A stretch of DNA of 64,000 nucleotides from Nocardioides sp. Root240. Its GTDB lineage: Bacteria; Actinomycetota; Actinomycetes; Propionibacteriales; Nocardioidaceae. A program made the translations under genes and the position numbers. The notes under the pieces are model-generated. The model ran no database searches and was not told the origin of the DNA. It worked only from the letters and a program-made list of their open reading frames with translations. Shown in pieces: positions 17,801-24,659 of the stretch. Positions within the stretch are counted from its first letter, which is position 1. The number at the start of each line of letters is the position of its first letter. The DNA is taken from positions 229,859 through 293,858 of the forward strand of contig NZ_LMIT01000011.1 in the NCBI RefSeq assembly GCF_001428825.1, written 5' to 3'.

Positions 17801-18943
17801 TCGACGGCGTACGAGACCCCGGTGACGGTCCCGGTCGGCGACCTGACGACGACCTCCGGCAAGCCGCTCGACCCGAGCAGCGCGACGCTGGTGACCGCGG
17901 CGACCCAGGGCACCGTCCGCCTCGACGGCGAGCCGGACACCGTGCACTACGCGCCGAACGACGGGTTCAGCGGCGACGACACCTTCGTGCTCCGGGTCTG
18001 CGACACCTCCGCGCCCGTGCAGTGCCACGACGTCACGGTCACCGTGACCGTGGGCGCGAAGGCAGAGCCGGGCCAGCCGACCCTCACCGTCGACGCACCC
18101 TCCGCCGTCGCTCTGAAGGTGGACCGTGCGGGCAGGACCCTGCCGGCGAGCCTGTCGGCGCGGGTGACGATCTCCGGCGTGCGTACCGCCCGCGCATCGG
18201 TCGGGACAGCGACGCTCTACGGTCCCGTCACGAGGCTCTCGTCCACGATGTGCACCGCGGCACGGGCCGTCGCGAGCGTCCCGTTCATCCCGGCCAACGG
18301 AACCCTGAGCACCGGGCCAGTCCCGGTGAAGCGTCCCGGCTACTACACGTGGGTGGTCTCGACGAGCGCGGACGACGACAACGCTGCAGCGCGCAGCCGG
18401 TGCGGGGCACGCGCGGCCAGCACGCTGGTCCACCGCATGGCGATCGGCAAGCTCAGGTTCGAGACCGGATTCACCGGAACCACCCCGTCCGGCACCCGCC
18501 GATCGCAGCCGGCCCGGTTCACGATCCCGGCGCTCGGCCTGCGGGCCGACCTGGTGACCTCCGGCATCCGTCGCGGCGCCATGGTCATCCCGACCAGCAT
18601 CGCCAAGGGCGGCTGGCTGGCCCGCTCGGCGGCACCCGGCGATCTCGTCGGTACGACGGTGCTCGCCGGCCATGTCTCGGACCGGCGGGACCGGCCCGGT
18701 GCCTTCGGCAAGCTGCGCCGGGCCCGCCCCGGCCAGGTGGTCACGGTGCGGGCGGGCTCCGGACGGATCCAGAAGTACCGGATCACGTCGGTGACCTCGC
18801 AGGCGCGCACCCGCGGGCTGACGGTCTCCACCACCGGCCCGCACCGGCTGGTCCTGGTCACCTGCACCGGCAAGGTGACCTACCGCAACGGCCACTTCCA
18901 CTACACGAAGAACCTGGTGGTGACCGCCGTACCGATCGGGTGA
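14876..18943 (+). CDS. secreted beta-propeller / Ig-like repeat protein with C-terminal sortase domain
   Basis: A 1355-residue exported protein. The signal segment (residues 1-41) ends in an alanine run. A first NHL-type beta-propeller (about 55-310; DGSLLVTDSGAGQVVRL), an Ig/cadherin-like repeat (about 315-405), a second propeller (about 410-670; GNLYVADSTHDRVVKL) and four more Ig-like repeats (about 675-1065; DDGSITYAPDAGFSGRD) follow. After a linker comes a class F/E-like sortase domain (about 1208-1355) with FTIPALGLRADL, His1266 (LAGHV) and Cys1330 (LVTCTG). Where many relatives read HYRDN this protein has HYTKN (1342-1346), so the usual arginine may be replaced. No LPXTG anchor or terminal membrane segment is visible. 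TTG start after GAAGG; no better ATG/GTG in frame. Confidence 0.82.
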   Translation: MLSSLRQALSCTVHCLALTVACGTLAIVGTTTPAAAAAAAAPGDSCAPLGSSGATTRLPIETGTDYPDHFAVDADGSLLVTDSGAGQVVRLTRSSSGWNRSVVATGVGNVTSIAIDDSDGALWVVRYPDQLVKLTPSGPGYTVADTISGGFLSGLGGIDVAPDGDLFVSINAGSFGSGGVVRLAAGSGMAQSQVVGGLDAPHQVTVDEHGAVYVASYTRVVKAVRNGGSWIRTDAVTGLGSGQGVAVDSTGTIWLSTSEDPGVWTAAPSDGGYAAPQLYAPWGAEYATTLAITEDDTVFVSDFERLWAFGPTTVQAVDDTVSASGPVTTDVRANDTTTTTTLARPSVVGAPAHGTATVNDDGTITYTPTPGWAGTDHYAYEVRDDASPAQVCSVATVTVTVTGNDGCFGTPSSALGYRVEGTHDLAEPTGIAVDARNIVFISDVGQEKVIGWGPGSGPSVVDGHAGLDPQGIAVDADGDVYYADEGAHEIVRMTWSESESGYTDRTVLASGLQRPSGVAVDPDGNVFFAENSSGHVHRLTPSGSGYTSSFVASGFDRPRGIALDTAGNLYVADSTHDRVVKLTRSGADYDRSVISTSVDAPTGVGVAPDGTVYVGDSGHHRVLQLTPDGEGYAQSVVAVWGSHVPTWVAAFGTDNLLVTDSDSGEVVIMGRVGITAEEDADATTAPDAVTTDVRTNDTLPDGMPVSAPTIGSQPPGGSATVEDDGSITYAPDAGFSGRDRYTYENRVKEKSTQQIPDLGTYEVDIDICAVGRVTVDVANVFTPGPGVSTPQNQQVVTPLSGIATTNGKPLDPAGVSVEQDGAHGTVMTDGSTGAVTYLPHHGFTGTDSFELKVCDTSAPVQCSEVTVPVTVGGNAVSAADANETTSVGTPVTTDVLATTTSSSGQELAAPTVVDEPDHGTTTVGEDGVTYTPEAGFSGEDAYDVRVCDTSTPSPVCDTATVAITVQNVFIDDAVLSTAYETPVTVPVGDLTTTSGKPLDPSSATLVTAATQGTVRLDGEPDTVHYAPNDGFSGDDTFVLRVCDTSAPVQCHDVTVTVTVGAKAEPGQPTLTVDAPSAVALKVDRAGRTLPASLSARVTISGVRTARASVGTATLYGPVTRLSSTMCTAARAVASVPFIPANGTLSTGPVPVKRPGYYTWVVSTSADDDNAAARSRCGARAASTLVHRMAIGKLRFETGFTGTTPSGTRRSQPARFTIPALGLRADLVTSGIRRGAMVIPTSIAKGGWLARSAAPGDLVGTTVLAGHVSDRRDRPGAFGKLRRARPGQVVTVRAGSGRIQKYRITSVTSQARTRGLTVSTTGPHRLVLVTCTGKVTYRNGHFHYTKNLVVTAVPIG

Positions 18944-18945
18944 CG

Positions 18946-18986
18946 TCGGGTGACCTGCCGGGTGACATCCGGAGCAGGCCGTTGCC
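18946..18986 (+). repeat. imperfect direct repeat, copy 2
   Basis: Second copy of the element at 14762-14802, immediately past the sortase-protein stop codon. The two copies bracket the 4.1-kb gene. Confidence 0.45.
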
Positions 18987-18990
18987 GCGG

Positions 18991-19013
18991 CCCAGCCACG
19001 CGGGTTGGCTGGG
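18991..19013. terminator. hairpin after the propeller-sortase gene
   Basis: CCCAGCCA and TGGCTGGG pair perfectly across a seven-base loop, 48 bases past the stop. No T-run follows, as is common in high-GC genomes. The remaining bases to 19144 show nothing recognisable. Confidence 0.5.
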
Positions 19014-19156
19014 ACCGTCGGTGACGTGGCCGACGTCCAACAGCTCGGGCGCCGCGTGTGGGGCGTGACGTCCCGACCACGCGCGGCCACAGACCGGCTC
19101 GTCCGGGCGGACCTACCCCCCAGGTCCGTCCGGACGCGCCTCTTCTAGGCGTGTCC

Positions 19157-19162
19157 TAGGCT
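19157..19162 (+). promoter_or_regulatory. candidate -10 box of mhuD (TAGGCT), overlapping a dyad
   Basis: TAGGCT lies seven bases before the mhuD ATG. It overlaps a 15-base dyad, CTAGG-CGTGT-CCTAG (19145-19159), which could bind a regulator. The dyad is not a clear IdeR/DtxR box. Confidence 0.42.
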
Positions 19163-19169
19163 CGGAGAC

Positions 19170-19487
19170 ATGTCCGTCGTGAAGATCAACGCCATCCAGG
19201 TCCCGCCGAACGCCGGCCCCGAGCTGGAGAAGCGGTTCGCCGCACGGGCCGGCGCCGTCGAGGGATCCCCCGGCTTCCTCGGCTTCCAGCTGCTGCGCCC
19301 GACCGCGGGCGAGGACCGCTACTTCGTCGTGACCCACTGGGCCGACGAGGAGTCCTTCGCCGCGTGGCGCGACGGCCAGGGCCGCGCCGCCCACGCCGAG
19401 CAGCCGGGCGAGCCTCAGCGCAGGCCGGTCGCGACCGGTGCGGACCTGCTGGAGTTCGAGGTCGTGCTGGACGTCAAGCCAGCCTGA
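19170..19487 (+). CDS. mhuD: heme-degrading monooxygenase (MhuD family)
   Basis: This 105-residue ABM-fold protein closely matches Mycobacterium tuberculosis MhuD (Rv3592), a homodimer that binds heme and opens the ring to mycobilins, releasing iron. The residues important in MhuD are kept at the same numbers: Asn7 (VKINAI), Trp66 (FAAWRDG) and His75 (AAHAE). The long shared segments ELEKRFA, GSPGFLGFQLLRP, RYFVVTHW and LLEFEVVLDV make the call strong. In M. tuberculosis the gene lies near clpC and mutY, as here. Its 3' end overlaps the convergent DUF2306 gene by 73 bases. Probably iron-regulated, though no convincing IdeR site was found. Confidence 0.93.
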   Translation: MSVVKINAIQVPPNAGPELEKRFAARAGAVEGSPGFLGFQLLRPTAGEDRYFVVTHWADEESFAAWRDGQGRAAHAEQPGEPQRRPVATGADLLEFEVVLDVKPA

Positions 19488-20632
19488 GACGCACTCCGTA
19501 CGACGAGCAGGAACGCCAGCACGATCGGCCCGCTGGCGCCGACCATGGTCCCGGCGAGGAAGCCGTCGATCGTGCCGTAGACCGGCGTGGCCAGGACGGT
19601 CGTGAGCGCGGCCGACGGCGTGGCCAGGGCCGCACCCCAGAGCAGGGCGCGCCACTGCCCCTCCGCGATGCCGCGGCCCCGGCGCGCGGACCGCAGCGCG
19701 CCGAGCAGGCAGATCACGACGAGCCCGGTCGCGGGGACCACGTGGCCGATCCACAGGCTGGCGCCGGGGACCTGCGCCGGCAGCGGCGCGAAGCGGGCGG
19801 CCAGCCAGCAGGAGCCGGCGACGGAGACGATGGCCGCGGCGACGTACTGGCGTCGGGCGTCGGCGACCGGCGCGACCCTGCGGGACGGCTGGGTGAGGAG
19901 GAAGGCGATCGCGCCGCCGGCCGGGGCGACGACGCCGAGCGTCGACGCGCCCACGTCGAGGCCCACCATCAGCTCGATGCCGTGGTCGAGGCGGCCGAGG
20001 CCGACCCAGAGCAGCCGCAGCAGCGGAGCGGTCAGCATGAACGCCAGGTTCATGCCGATCCACGCGCGGTGGCTGACCAGGTCGCGGCGCCGGATCGCGA
20101 CCAGTGCGATCGCGGCGCTGGTCACCGTCGAGGTCGCCAGCACCCACAGCTGGAGGTCGAAGGCGGAGCCGCCGAAGTAGGCGATCTGCGGCGCGGCCAG
20201 CAGGAAGGCGTACGCCGCCGCCATGCTCACGCCCATGAGGAGCAGGTAGGTGCGGCCGGTCCACCGGTGCACGCCGGGACGGCGCCGCAGGCGCGCGGAG
20301 TACTGCAACGTCGCCAGCGCGAGGGCCAGCGCTCCGGTGGAGGTGTGCACCAGCATCACGACGCGGTGCGCGCGGTAGTCCTCGGCCCGCAGGGCGACGA
20401 CCGAGCCGTGCCCGTAGGCGAAGTCGTGGCCCGCAGCGCGGCCCTGCAGCGCGTCCTGCAGCCGAGGGGCGCCGGCGTCGAAGAAGTGCCAGAAGGAGGT
20501 GAACGCCAGTGGGAAGTAGCCGACGGCGACGAGGACGACGGCCCCCAGGGCGATGCGGGGCAGGGTCCTCGACGTGCTCACGGCAACGTTGTAGCAGCCG
20601 CGCGCCTCGGTCGTCTCTGTGGCGATGGCCAC
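19415..20632 (-). CDS. DUF2306-type multi-pass membrane protein
   Basis: The 405-residue protein has about ten to eleven hydrophobic segments. The conserved DUF2306 features are in the first half: YRAHRVVMLVHTSTGALAL, the RPGVHRWTGRTYLL motif and VSHRAWIGMNLAFMLTA, with histidines that may lie in the membrane. Family function is unknown. The GTG at 20632 is preceded by GGAG at six bases; an alternative GTG at 20581 would shorten the N-terminus by 17 residues and lacks a ribosome-binding site. The C-terminal serine/threonine-rich tail is encoded antisense to the last 73 bases of mhuD, so this tail may be a recent extension. Confidence 0.72.
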   Translation of the reverse strand: MAIATETTEARGCYNVAVSTSRTLPRIALGAVVLVAVGYFPLAFTSFWHFFDAGAPRLQDALQGRAAGHDFAYGHGSVVALRAEDYRAHRVVMLVHTSTGALALALATLQYSARLRRRPGVHRWTGRTYLLLMGVSMAAAYAFLLAAPQIAYFGGSAFDLQLWVLATSTVTSAAIALVAIRRRDLVSHRAWIGMNLAFMLTAPLLRLLWVGLGRLDHGIELMVGLDVGASTLGVVAPAGGAIAFLLTQPSRRVAPVADARRQYVAAAIVSVAGSCWLAARFAPLPAQVPGASLWIGHVVPATGLVVICLLGALRSARRGRGIAEGQWRALLWGAALATPSAALTTVLATPVYGTIDGFLAGTMVGASGPIVLAFLLVVRSASQAGLTSSTTSNSSRSAPVATGLR

Positions 20633-20672
20633 GTCCGGCTCCGCGCTCCCGCGGCGTCGACCGGCGCGGTGC

Positions 20673-21065
20673 TCAGCCGCTGAGCCGGGCGGCGCGGCGC
20701 AGGTCGGCCGCGACCGCGGCCCGGCTGCCCCACGTGACGAGGCGGCCGAGCCCGGCGCCGCGGACGATGAAGTCGGCGGTCACCCGGCAGCCGTCGCCGT
20801 CGGGCACGAAGGCCAGCTCGAGGCGCGCCCGGAAGGGACCGCAGGTGCCCTCCTCCGCCCAGCGGTACGGCGGCTCGGCGAGCGTCGTCCGCATGCGGGG
20901 GCGCACGCCCGGGACCACCGTGACGTCGGTCCAGGTGTCGAGGTCGGGGGCGACGTCGGCCACCCCACGCAAGGAGGACTGCCACTGCGGCCGGTTCCGC
21001 GGGTCCGCGAGGTAGGCGTAGGCCCGGTCCGCCGGGACCGGGAAGGCGACCTCGATCCTGGTCAG
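20673..21065 (-). CDS. SRPBCC-family (polyketide cyclase-like) protein
   Basis: The 130-residue protein fits the [11 protein letters not shown] helix-grip fold. It begins with the strand RIEVAFPVPADRAYAYLADP and WQSSLRGVADV, and continues with RARLELAFVPDGDGCRVTADF and the long C-terminal helix GLGRLVTWGSRAAVAADLRRAARL. Such proteins bind a hydrophobic ligand. No ATG, GTG or TTG lies early enough to include the first strand. The likely start is CTG at 21065, which overlaps the purB stop in a CTGA tetranucleotide. The TTG at 20972 would cut away the first strand and helix. Translation is probably coupled to purB. Confidence 0.7.
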   Translation of the reverse strand: MTRIEVAFPVPADRAYAYLADPRNRPQWQSSLRGVADVAPDLDTWTDVTVVPGVRPRMRTTLAEPPYRWAEEGTCGPFRARLELAFVPDGDGCRVTADFIVRGAGLGRLVTWGSRAAVAADLRRAARLSG

Positions 21066-22480
21066 AGGATCGCGCCCGGCTCGTAGGCAGCCGCGGCCGG
21101 GTTCTGCGCCACGATCGCGGCGACCTGGCGGCAGACCTCCTGGGTCTGCGCGACCGCGGCACCGGTGAAGGTGATCGGGTCCGCGACCAGCGACTGCAGC
21201 TGCTCGGTCGTGAGGCCGAGCCGGTCATCGGCGGCGAGCTTGGCGAAGACGTCGTTCTCGGCCTGGCCCTGGCGCATGGCCAGCGCCGTACCGACGGCGG
21301 CCTCCTTGATCGCCTCGTGCGCGGCCTCGCGGCCCACACCGTTGCGGACCGCGGCCATCAGCACCTTGGTGGTGGCGAGGTAGGGCAGGTAGCGGTCGAG
21401 CTCGCGCTGGATGACCGCCGGGAAGGCGCCGAACTCGTCGAGCACGGTGAGGAAGGTCTGGAACAGGCCGTCGACGGCGAAGAAGGCATCGGGCAGGGCC
21501 ACCCGTCGTACGACCGAGCAGGAGACGTCGCCCTCGTTCCACTGGTCGCCGGCGAGCTCGCCGACCATGGAGAGGTAGCCGCGCGTGACGACGGCGAGCC
21601 CGTTGACCCGCTCGCAGGAGCGGGTGTTCATCTTGTGGGGCATCGCGGACGAGCCGACCTGGCCCTCCTTGAAGCCCTCGGTGACGATCTCGTTGCCGGC
21701 CATCAGGCGGATCGTGGTGGCGAGGTTGGAGGGCGCCGCGGTCAGCTGGACCAGCGCGGAGAGCACGTCGAAGTCGAGGGAGCGCGGGTAGACCTGGCCG
21801 ACGCTGGTCAGCACCCGGTCGAAGCCAAGGTGCCGGGCCACCCGCTGCTCGAGGTCCGTCAGCTTGTCCGCGTCGCCGCCCAGCAGGTCGAGCATGTCCT
21901 GGGCGGTGCCCATCGGGCCCTTGATGCCGCGCAGCGGGTAGCGGGCGAGCAACTGCTCGATGCGCTCGACGCCGATCATCAGCTCGTCGGCGACCGTCGC
22001 GAACCGCTTGCCCAGCGTGGTCGCCTGCGCGGCGACGTTGTGGGAGCGACCGGCCATGACCGTCGTCTCGTGCTCGGCGGCCAGCCGGCCCAGGCGAGCG
22101 AGGGTGGCGATCGCGCGGTCGCGGAGCAGCGCGAGGGACTGCTTCACCTGCAGCTGCTCGACGTTCTCGGTGAGGTCGCGGCTGGTCATGCCCTTGTGGA
22201 TGTGCTCGTGACCGGCCAGCGCGGCGAACTCCTCGATCCGCGCCTTCACGTCGTGGCGGGTGATCCGCTCGCGGTCCGCGATGCTCTGCAGGTCGACGAC
22301 GTCGACGACCTTCTCGTAGGCCTCGACGACCCCGTCGGGCACGTCGATACCGAGGTCCTTCTGCGCCTTGAGGACGGCGATCCACAGCTGCCGCTCGAGG
22401 ACGATCTTGTGCTCGGGCGACCAGATCTCGGCGAGGTCGGCGGCGGCGTAGCGGGTGGCGAGGACGTTCGGGACGGTCAC
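21062..22480 (-). CDS. purB: adenylosuccinate lyase
   Basis: PurB (472 residues from the chosen start) removes fumarate from SAICAR and from adenylosuccinate, acting twice in purine synthesis. The fumarase/aspartase signature SSAMPHKMNTRSCERV is present with its catalytic serine loop, as are TSRDLTENVEQLQV and GRSHNVAAQATTLGKRF. The GTG at 22480 (MTVPNVLATRYAAADL) matches family N-termini; another GTG at 22498 adds six residues. It is followed by the coupled SRPBCC gene. It lies apart from the other pur genes. Confidence 0.96.
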   Translation of the reverse strand: MTVPNVLATRYAAADLAEIWSPEHKIVLERQLWIAVLKAQKDLGIDVPDGVVEAYEKVVDVVDLQSIADRERITRHDVKARIEEFAALAGHEHIHKGMTSRDLTENVEQLQVKQSLALLRDRAIATLARLGRLAAEHETTVMAGRSHNVAAQATTLGKRFATVADELMIGVERIEQLLARYPLRGIKGPMGTAQDMLDLLGGDADKLTDLEQRVARHLGFDRVLTSVGQVYPRSLDFDVLSALVQLTAAPSNLATTIRLMAGNEIVTEGFKEGQVGSSAMPHKMNTRSCERVNGLAVVTRGYLSMVGELAGDQWNEGDVSCSVVRRVALPDAFFAVDGLFQTFLTVLDEFGAFPAVIQRELDRYLPYLATTKVLMAAVRNGVGREAAHEAIKEAAVGTALAMRQGQAENDVFAKLAADDRLGLTTEQLQSLVADPITFTGAAVAQTQEVCRQVAAIVAQNPAAAAYEPGAIL

Positions 22481-22528
22481 GGTGGCCCATTCTCCCACTC
22501 GCGGAGAACAGGTCCGAATCGCACGTGC

Positions 22529-22738
22529 TCAGACGAGAACGACGGCGTCGACGTCAGCGACCAGGATCCGCGTGTCGAGCGCACCGTTCCACTCGACGCT
22601 GACGCCGTGACGCTCCAGCAACGGAATCACCTCGTCCCTCATCAGTACGACGGTCAGACGCTGGTAGGCCTCGTCCTGGTTCAGTCGAAACGCCGGCATC
22701 TCGGGCTCTGGAAGCCAGGCCATCGCTCGATCAGCCAC
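22529..22738 (-). CDS. hypothetical protein, 69 residues
   Basis: A small protein with no recognised family, containing FRLNQDEAYQRLTVVLMRDEVIPLLERHGVSVEWN in pieces that suggest two helices and a strand. The GTG at 22738 overlaps the Uma2 gene's stop region by eight bases; an ATG at 22723 is the alternative. The overlap implies co-expression with the Uma2-family gene. It could be a small partner protein, but nothing in the sequence shows a toxin or antitoxin fold. Confidence 0.5.
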   Translation of the reverse strand: MADRAMAWLPEPEMPAFRLNQDEAYQRLTVVLMRDEVIPLLERHGVSVEWNGALDTRILVADVDAVVLV

Positions 22739-23285
22739 CGAGCACCTGCCCCAGCTCGAGCCGCACGGTCCCGTGGTCTGCCACGACCACCTCACCCGAA
22801 CGAGCGAAGTCATCAAGGCGCAGCAGTGGCTCCCACCGGCTGTCGGTCAAGCAGTAGACGTCCAGGGTCCGGGCCTCGGGGTCGATGATCCAGAACTGCC
22901 CGATGCCGGCCTCGGCGTACTCGGGCGCCTTCTCCAGGACGTCGACGGTGTGGGTCCCCCGCGACAGCACCTCGACCACGAGGATCGGGGTCTCCTCGAC
23001 CGGCTCGCCGGCGGGTCGGTGGTCGAAGGCCATGAGATCGGGGCGTCGTACCCGGTTGCGCGGCAGCCGGAGTGGAACGTCGGTGTAGACCTTGATGCCG
23101 GGCAAGCTGGACTTGAGGGCATCCCTGAGACCGTTGCCGGAGTCGCTGTGGTCAAGGCTCGGCGGGACGTTCACGATGACGACCTCGCCGTCGACCCACT
23201 CGGACTTGGGCTTCTCCGGCAGGGCCCACCACTCGGCGTACGACATGCGGCGCCGCTCGATGGGCGGGACCTCGAGCTCGACCAC
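22731..23285 (-). CDS. Uma2-family (DUF820) restriction endonuclease-like protein
   Basis: The 184-residue protein has the PD-(D/E)XK nuclease-like core of the Uma2 family. PDLMAFD carries the acidic residue of the core and TPILVVEVLSRGTH carries the ExL/ExV element; YAEAGIGQFWIIDPEARTLDVY is typical of the C-terminal half. Members are very common in cyanobacteria and actinobacteria, often near mobile DNA, and their biology is unclear. The GTG at 23285 is set by AGGAG six bases upstream. A long open frame continues further upstream but is only the shadow of the GNAT gene. Confidence 0.82.
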   Translation of the reverse strand: MVELEVPPIERRRMSYAEWWALPEKPKSEWVDGEVVIVNVPPSLDHSDSGNGLRDALKSSLPGIKVYTDVPLRLPRNRVRRPDLMAFDHRPAGEPVEETPILVVEVLSRGTHTVDVLEKAPEYAEAGIGQFWIIDPEARTLDVYCLTDSRWEPLLRLDDFARSGEVVVADHGTVRLELGQVLGG

Positions 23286-23407
23286 GACTGCTCCTGGTTG
23301 TCGGACCACACCTGGACTCCTTCCATTCTGCGCCCCCGGGTGGAGCGACGGAAGGATGCCGCGACGCCCGTGCGGCCGAAACGGGCGAGCGGCGCTGTCC
23401 ACAGGCG

Positions 23408-23899
23408 TCAGCGCAGCGGGCGGACCAGCACCATCTCGCCGTCCTCGTTCGCCCCGCGCAGGCCGGTGAACCCCGCCTTGGCCACGACCCGCAGGCTGGC
23501 CGCGTTGTCCGGGGAGATCGACGCCCGCACCCGTACGCCGGCGGCGTCCGCCCGCTCGAGCAACGCACCGAGCGCCTCCGTGGCCAGGCCGTACCCCCGC
23601 GCCGGGGCGACCAGGCCGTAGCCGACCTCCACCTCGGGCACCTCGTCGGCGGCCGGCGAGGGCGGGCCGAAGAAGCCGATGGAGCCGATCACGAGGCGCT
23701 GCTTCAGCGAGACGATCGAGCGCGGGCCCCACGGGTCGCCGTCGTGCCAGAGGCTGGCGGCGCCGCGGTCGTCCTCGCGCGGGAACTCCTCGTGCCAGCC
23801 GGGGAGGCGCTCACCGGCGCGGATCGCCGCGACGGTCGCGGCGTCCCAGAGGACCAGCTGGAGGCGGGCCGTGACGACACCAGCGGCGGACTCAGTCAT
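23408..23899 (-). CDS. GNAT-family N-acetyltransferase
   Basis: This 163-residue protein belongs to the RimJ/RimL-like branch of GNAT acetyltransferases. It should transfer an acetyl group from acetyl-CoA to an amine of a protein N-terminus or small molecule. The acetyl-CoA-binding region is VGYGLVAPARGYGLATEAL (a variant of the RGxGxA motif). The following segment VRVRASISPDNAASLRVVAKAGFTGLR is the classical C-terminal signature. It overlaps the upstream HIT-like gene by eight bases and so is probably co-translated with it. The substrate is unknown. Confidence 0.82.
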   Translation of the reverse strand: MTESAAGVVTARLQLVLWDAATVAAIRAGERLPGWHEEFPREDDRGAASLWHDGDPWGPRSIVSLKQRLVIGSIGFFGPPSPAADEVPEVEVGYGLVAPARGYGLATEALGALLERADAAGVRVRASISPDNAASLRVVAKAGFTGLRGANEDGEMVLVRPLR

Positions 23900-24512
23900 C
23901 GAGGCCCACCGCCCGCCCGTCGTACGACGCCAGCGCGGTCGCGACCGCCGCGATGTCCGCGCGCCAGACGTCCTCGGGCCCGGGCGGGAGGATGTCGTCC
24001 CAGTCGACGGCGAACGAGCCGAGGATCGAGGGCAGACCGGCGGTGCGGGCCATGAGCCAGGTGTGCAGGTGCTCCGCGCCGTCGCCGACCCGCTGGACGT
24101 GGCAGCGGGCGACGTTCGGGAGTCCCTCGACGATGCGGGCGATCCGGACGGCGAGGACACCGTGCTCGGCGGCCATCGCGTCGTCGAGGTCGGGGAGGTC
24201 GAGGTGCGCGACCGGCTCGAGCATCAGCACGAGTGGCAGGCCACTGCGCTCGCGCAGGTGCTTGAGCCGCCAGCGGTCGTTGGTCCAGATGACACCGGGT
24301 TGGTCCGCGCCGCACAGGGAGCAGTCGACACCGCCCTCGCCCTCCCGCACCCTCTCGGGAGCCGGGTCGGCGAGCCGCTTCGGCGCCAGCTCCCCGTCGA
24401 CGACCTCCCACGGGAAGATGTCCCACGAGGCGACGGACGGCAGCGGGACCCGGCCGTTCTCGTCGGCGGCTGCCATCACCCGGGCGTGGACCTGTTCAGC
24501 GGACTCGGCCAT
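23892..24512 (-). CDS. HIT-like superfamily protein
   Basis: The 206-residue protein carries the sequence RVGDGAEHLHTWLMAR near its C-terminal third, a form of the histidine-triad-like loop, and an upstream CSLC pair (about residue 65) that could bind zinc. HIT-like proteins are nucleotide hydrolases or transferases. The triad is incomplete (HLHTW rather than HxHxH), so activity is uncertain. The ATG at 24512 gives MAESAEQVHARVMAAADENG. It is transcribed divergently from disA and overlaps the GNAT gene downstream. Confidence 0.65.
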   Translation of the reverse strand: MAESAEQVHARVMAAADENGRVPLPSVASWDIFPWEVVDGELAPKRLADPAPERVREGEGGVDCSLCGADQPGVIWTNDRWRLKHLRERSGLPLVLMLEPVAHLDLPDLDDAMAAEHGVLAVRIARIVEGLPNVARCHVQRVGDGAEHLHTWLMARTAGLPSILGSFAVDWDDILPPGPEDVWRADIAAVATALASYDGRAVGLDD

Positions 24513-24609
24513 GGCGCCACTCTGCCACCGGCGACCTGCGGACCCTGCCACCCCCCGGCTGCCCGCTCGTGGCGCGGCAAATGCTCCCCCTGTCTGCCAC
24601 GCGGGACAC

Positions 24610-24615
24610 TAGGGT
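24610..24615 (+). promoter_or_regulatory. candidate -10 box of disA (TAGGGT)
   Basis: TAGGGT lies 44 bases before the disA GTG, giving a short leader with the ribosome-binding site GAGGAG. No clear -35 box was seen. Confidence 0.35.
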
Positions 24616-24659
24616 GGGTCCAGCAGCACCACAGAGCAGCACGACAGTGAGGAGCGCCG

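Noticed and set aside
19145..19159. Dyad before mhuD considered as an IdeR/DtxR iron box
   Set aside because: The CTAGG arms and five-base spacer do not fit the 19-bp TTAGG...CCTAA consensus well enough. Left as an unassigned dyad.
22529..23285. Uma2 gene plus 69-residue gene as a toxin-antitoxin pair
   Set aside because: Neither protein shows a known toxin or antitoxin fold, and overlap alone is not evidence.
23286..23732. Extension of the Uma2 frame upstream to 333 codons
   Set aside because: The extra part is antisense-like shadow over the GNAT gene; AGGAG places the start at 23285.
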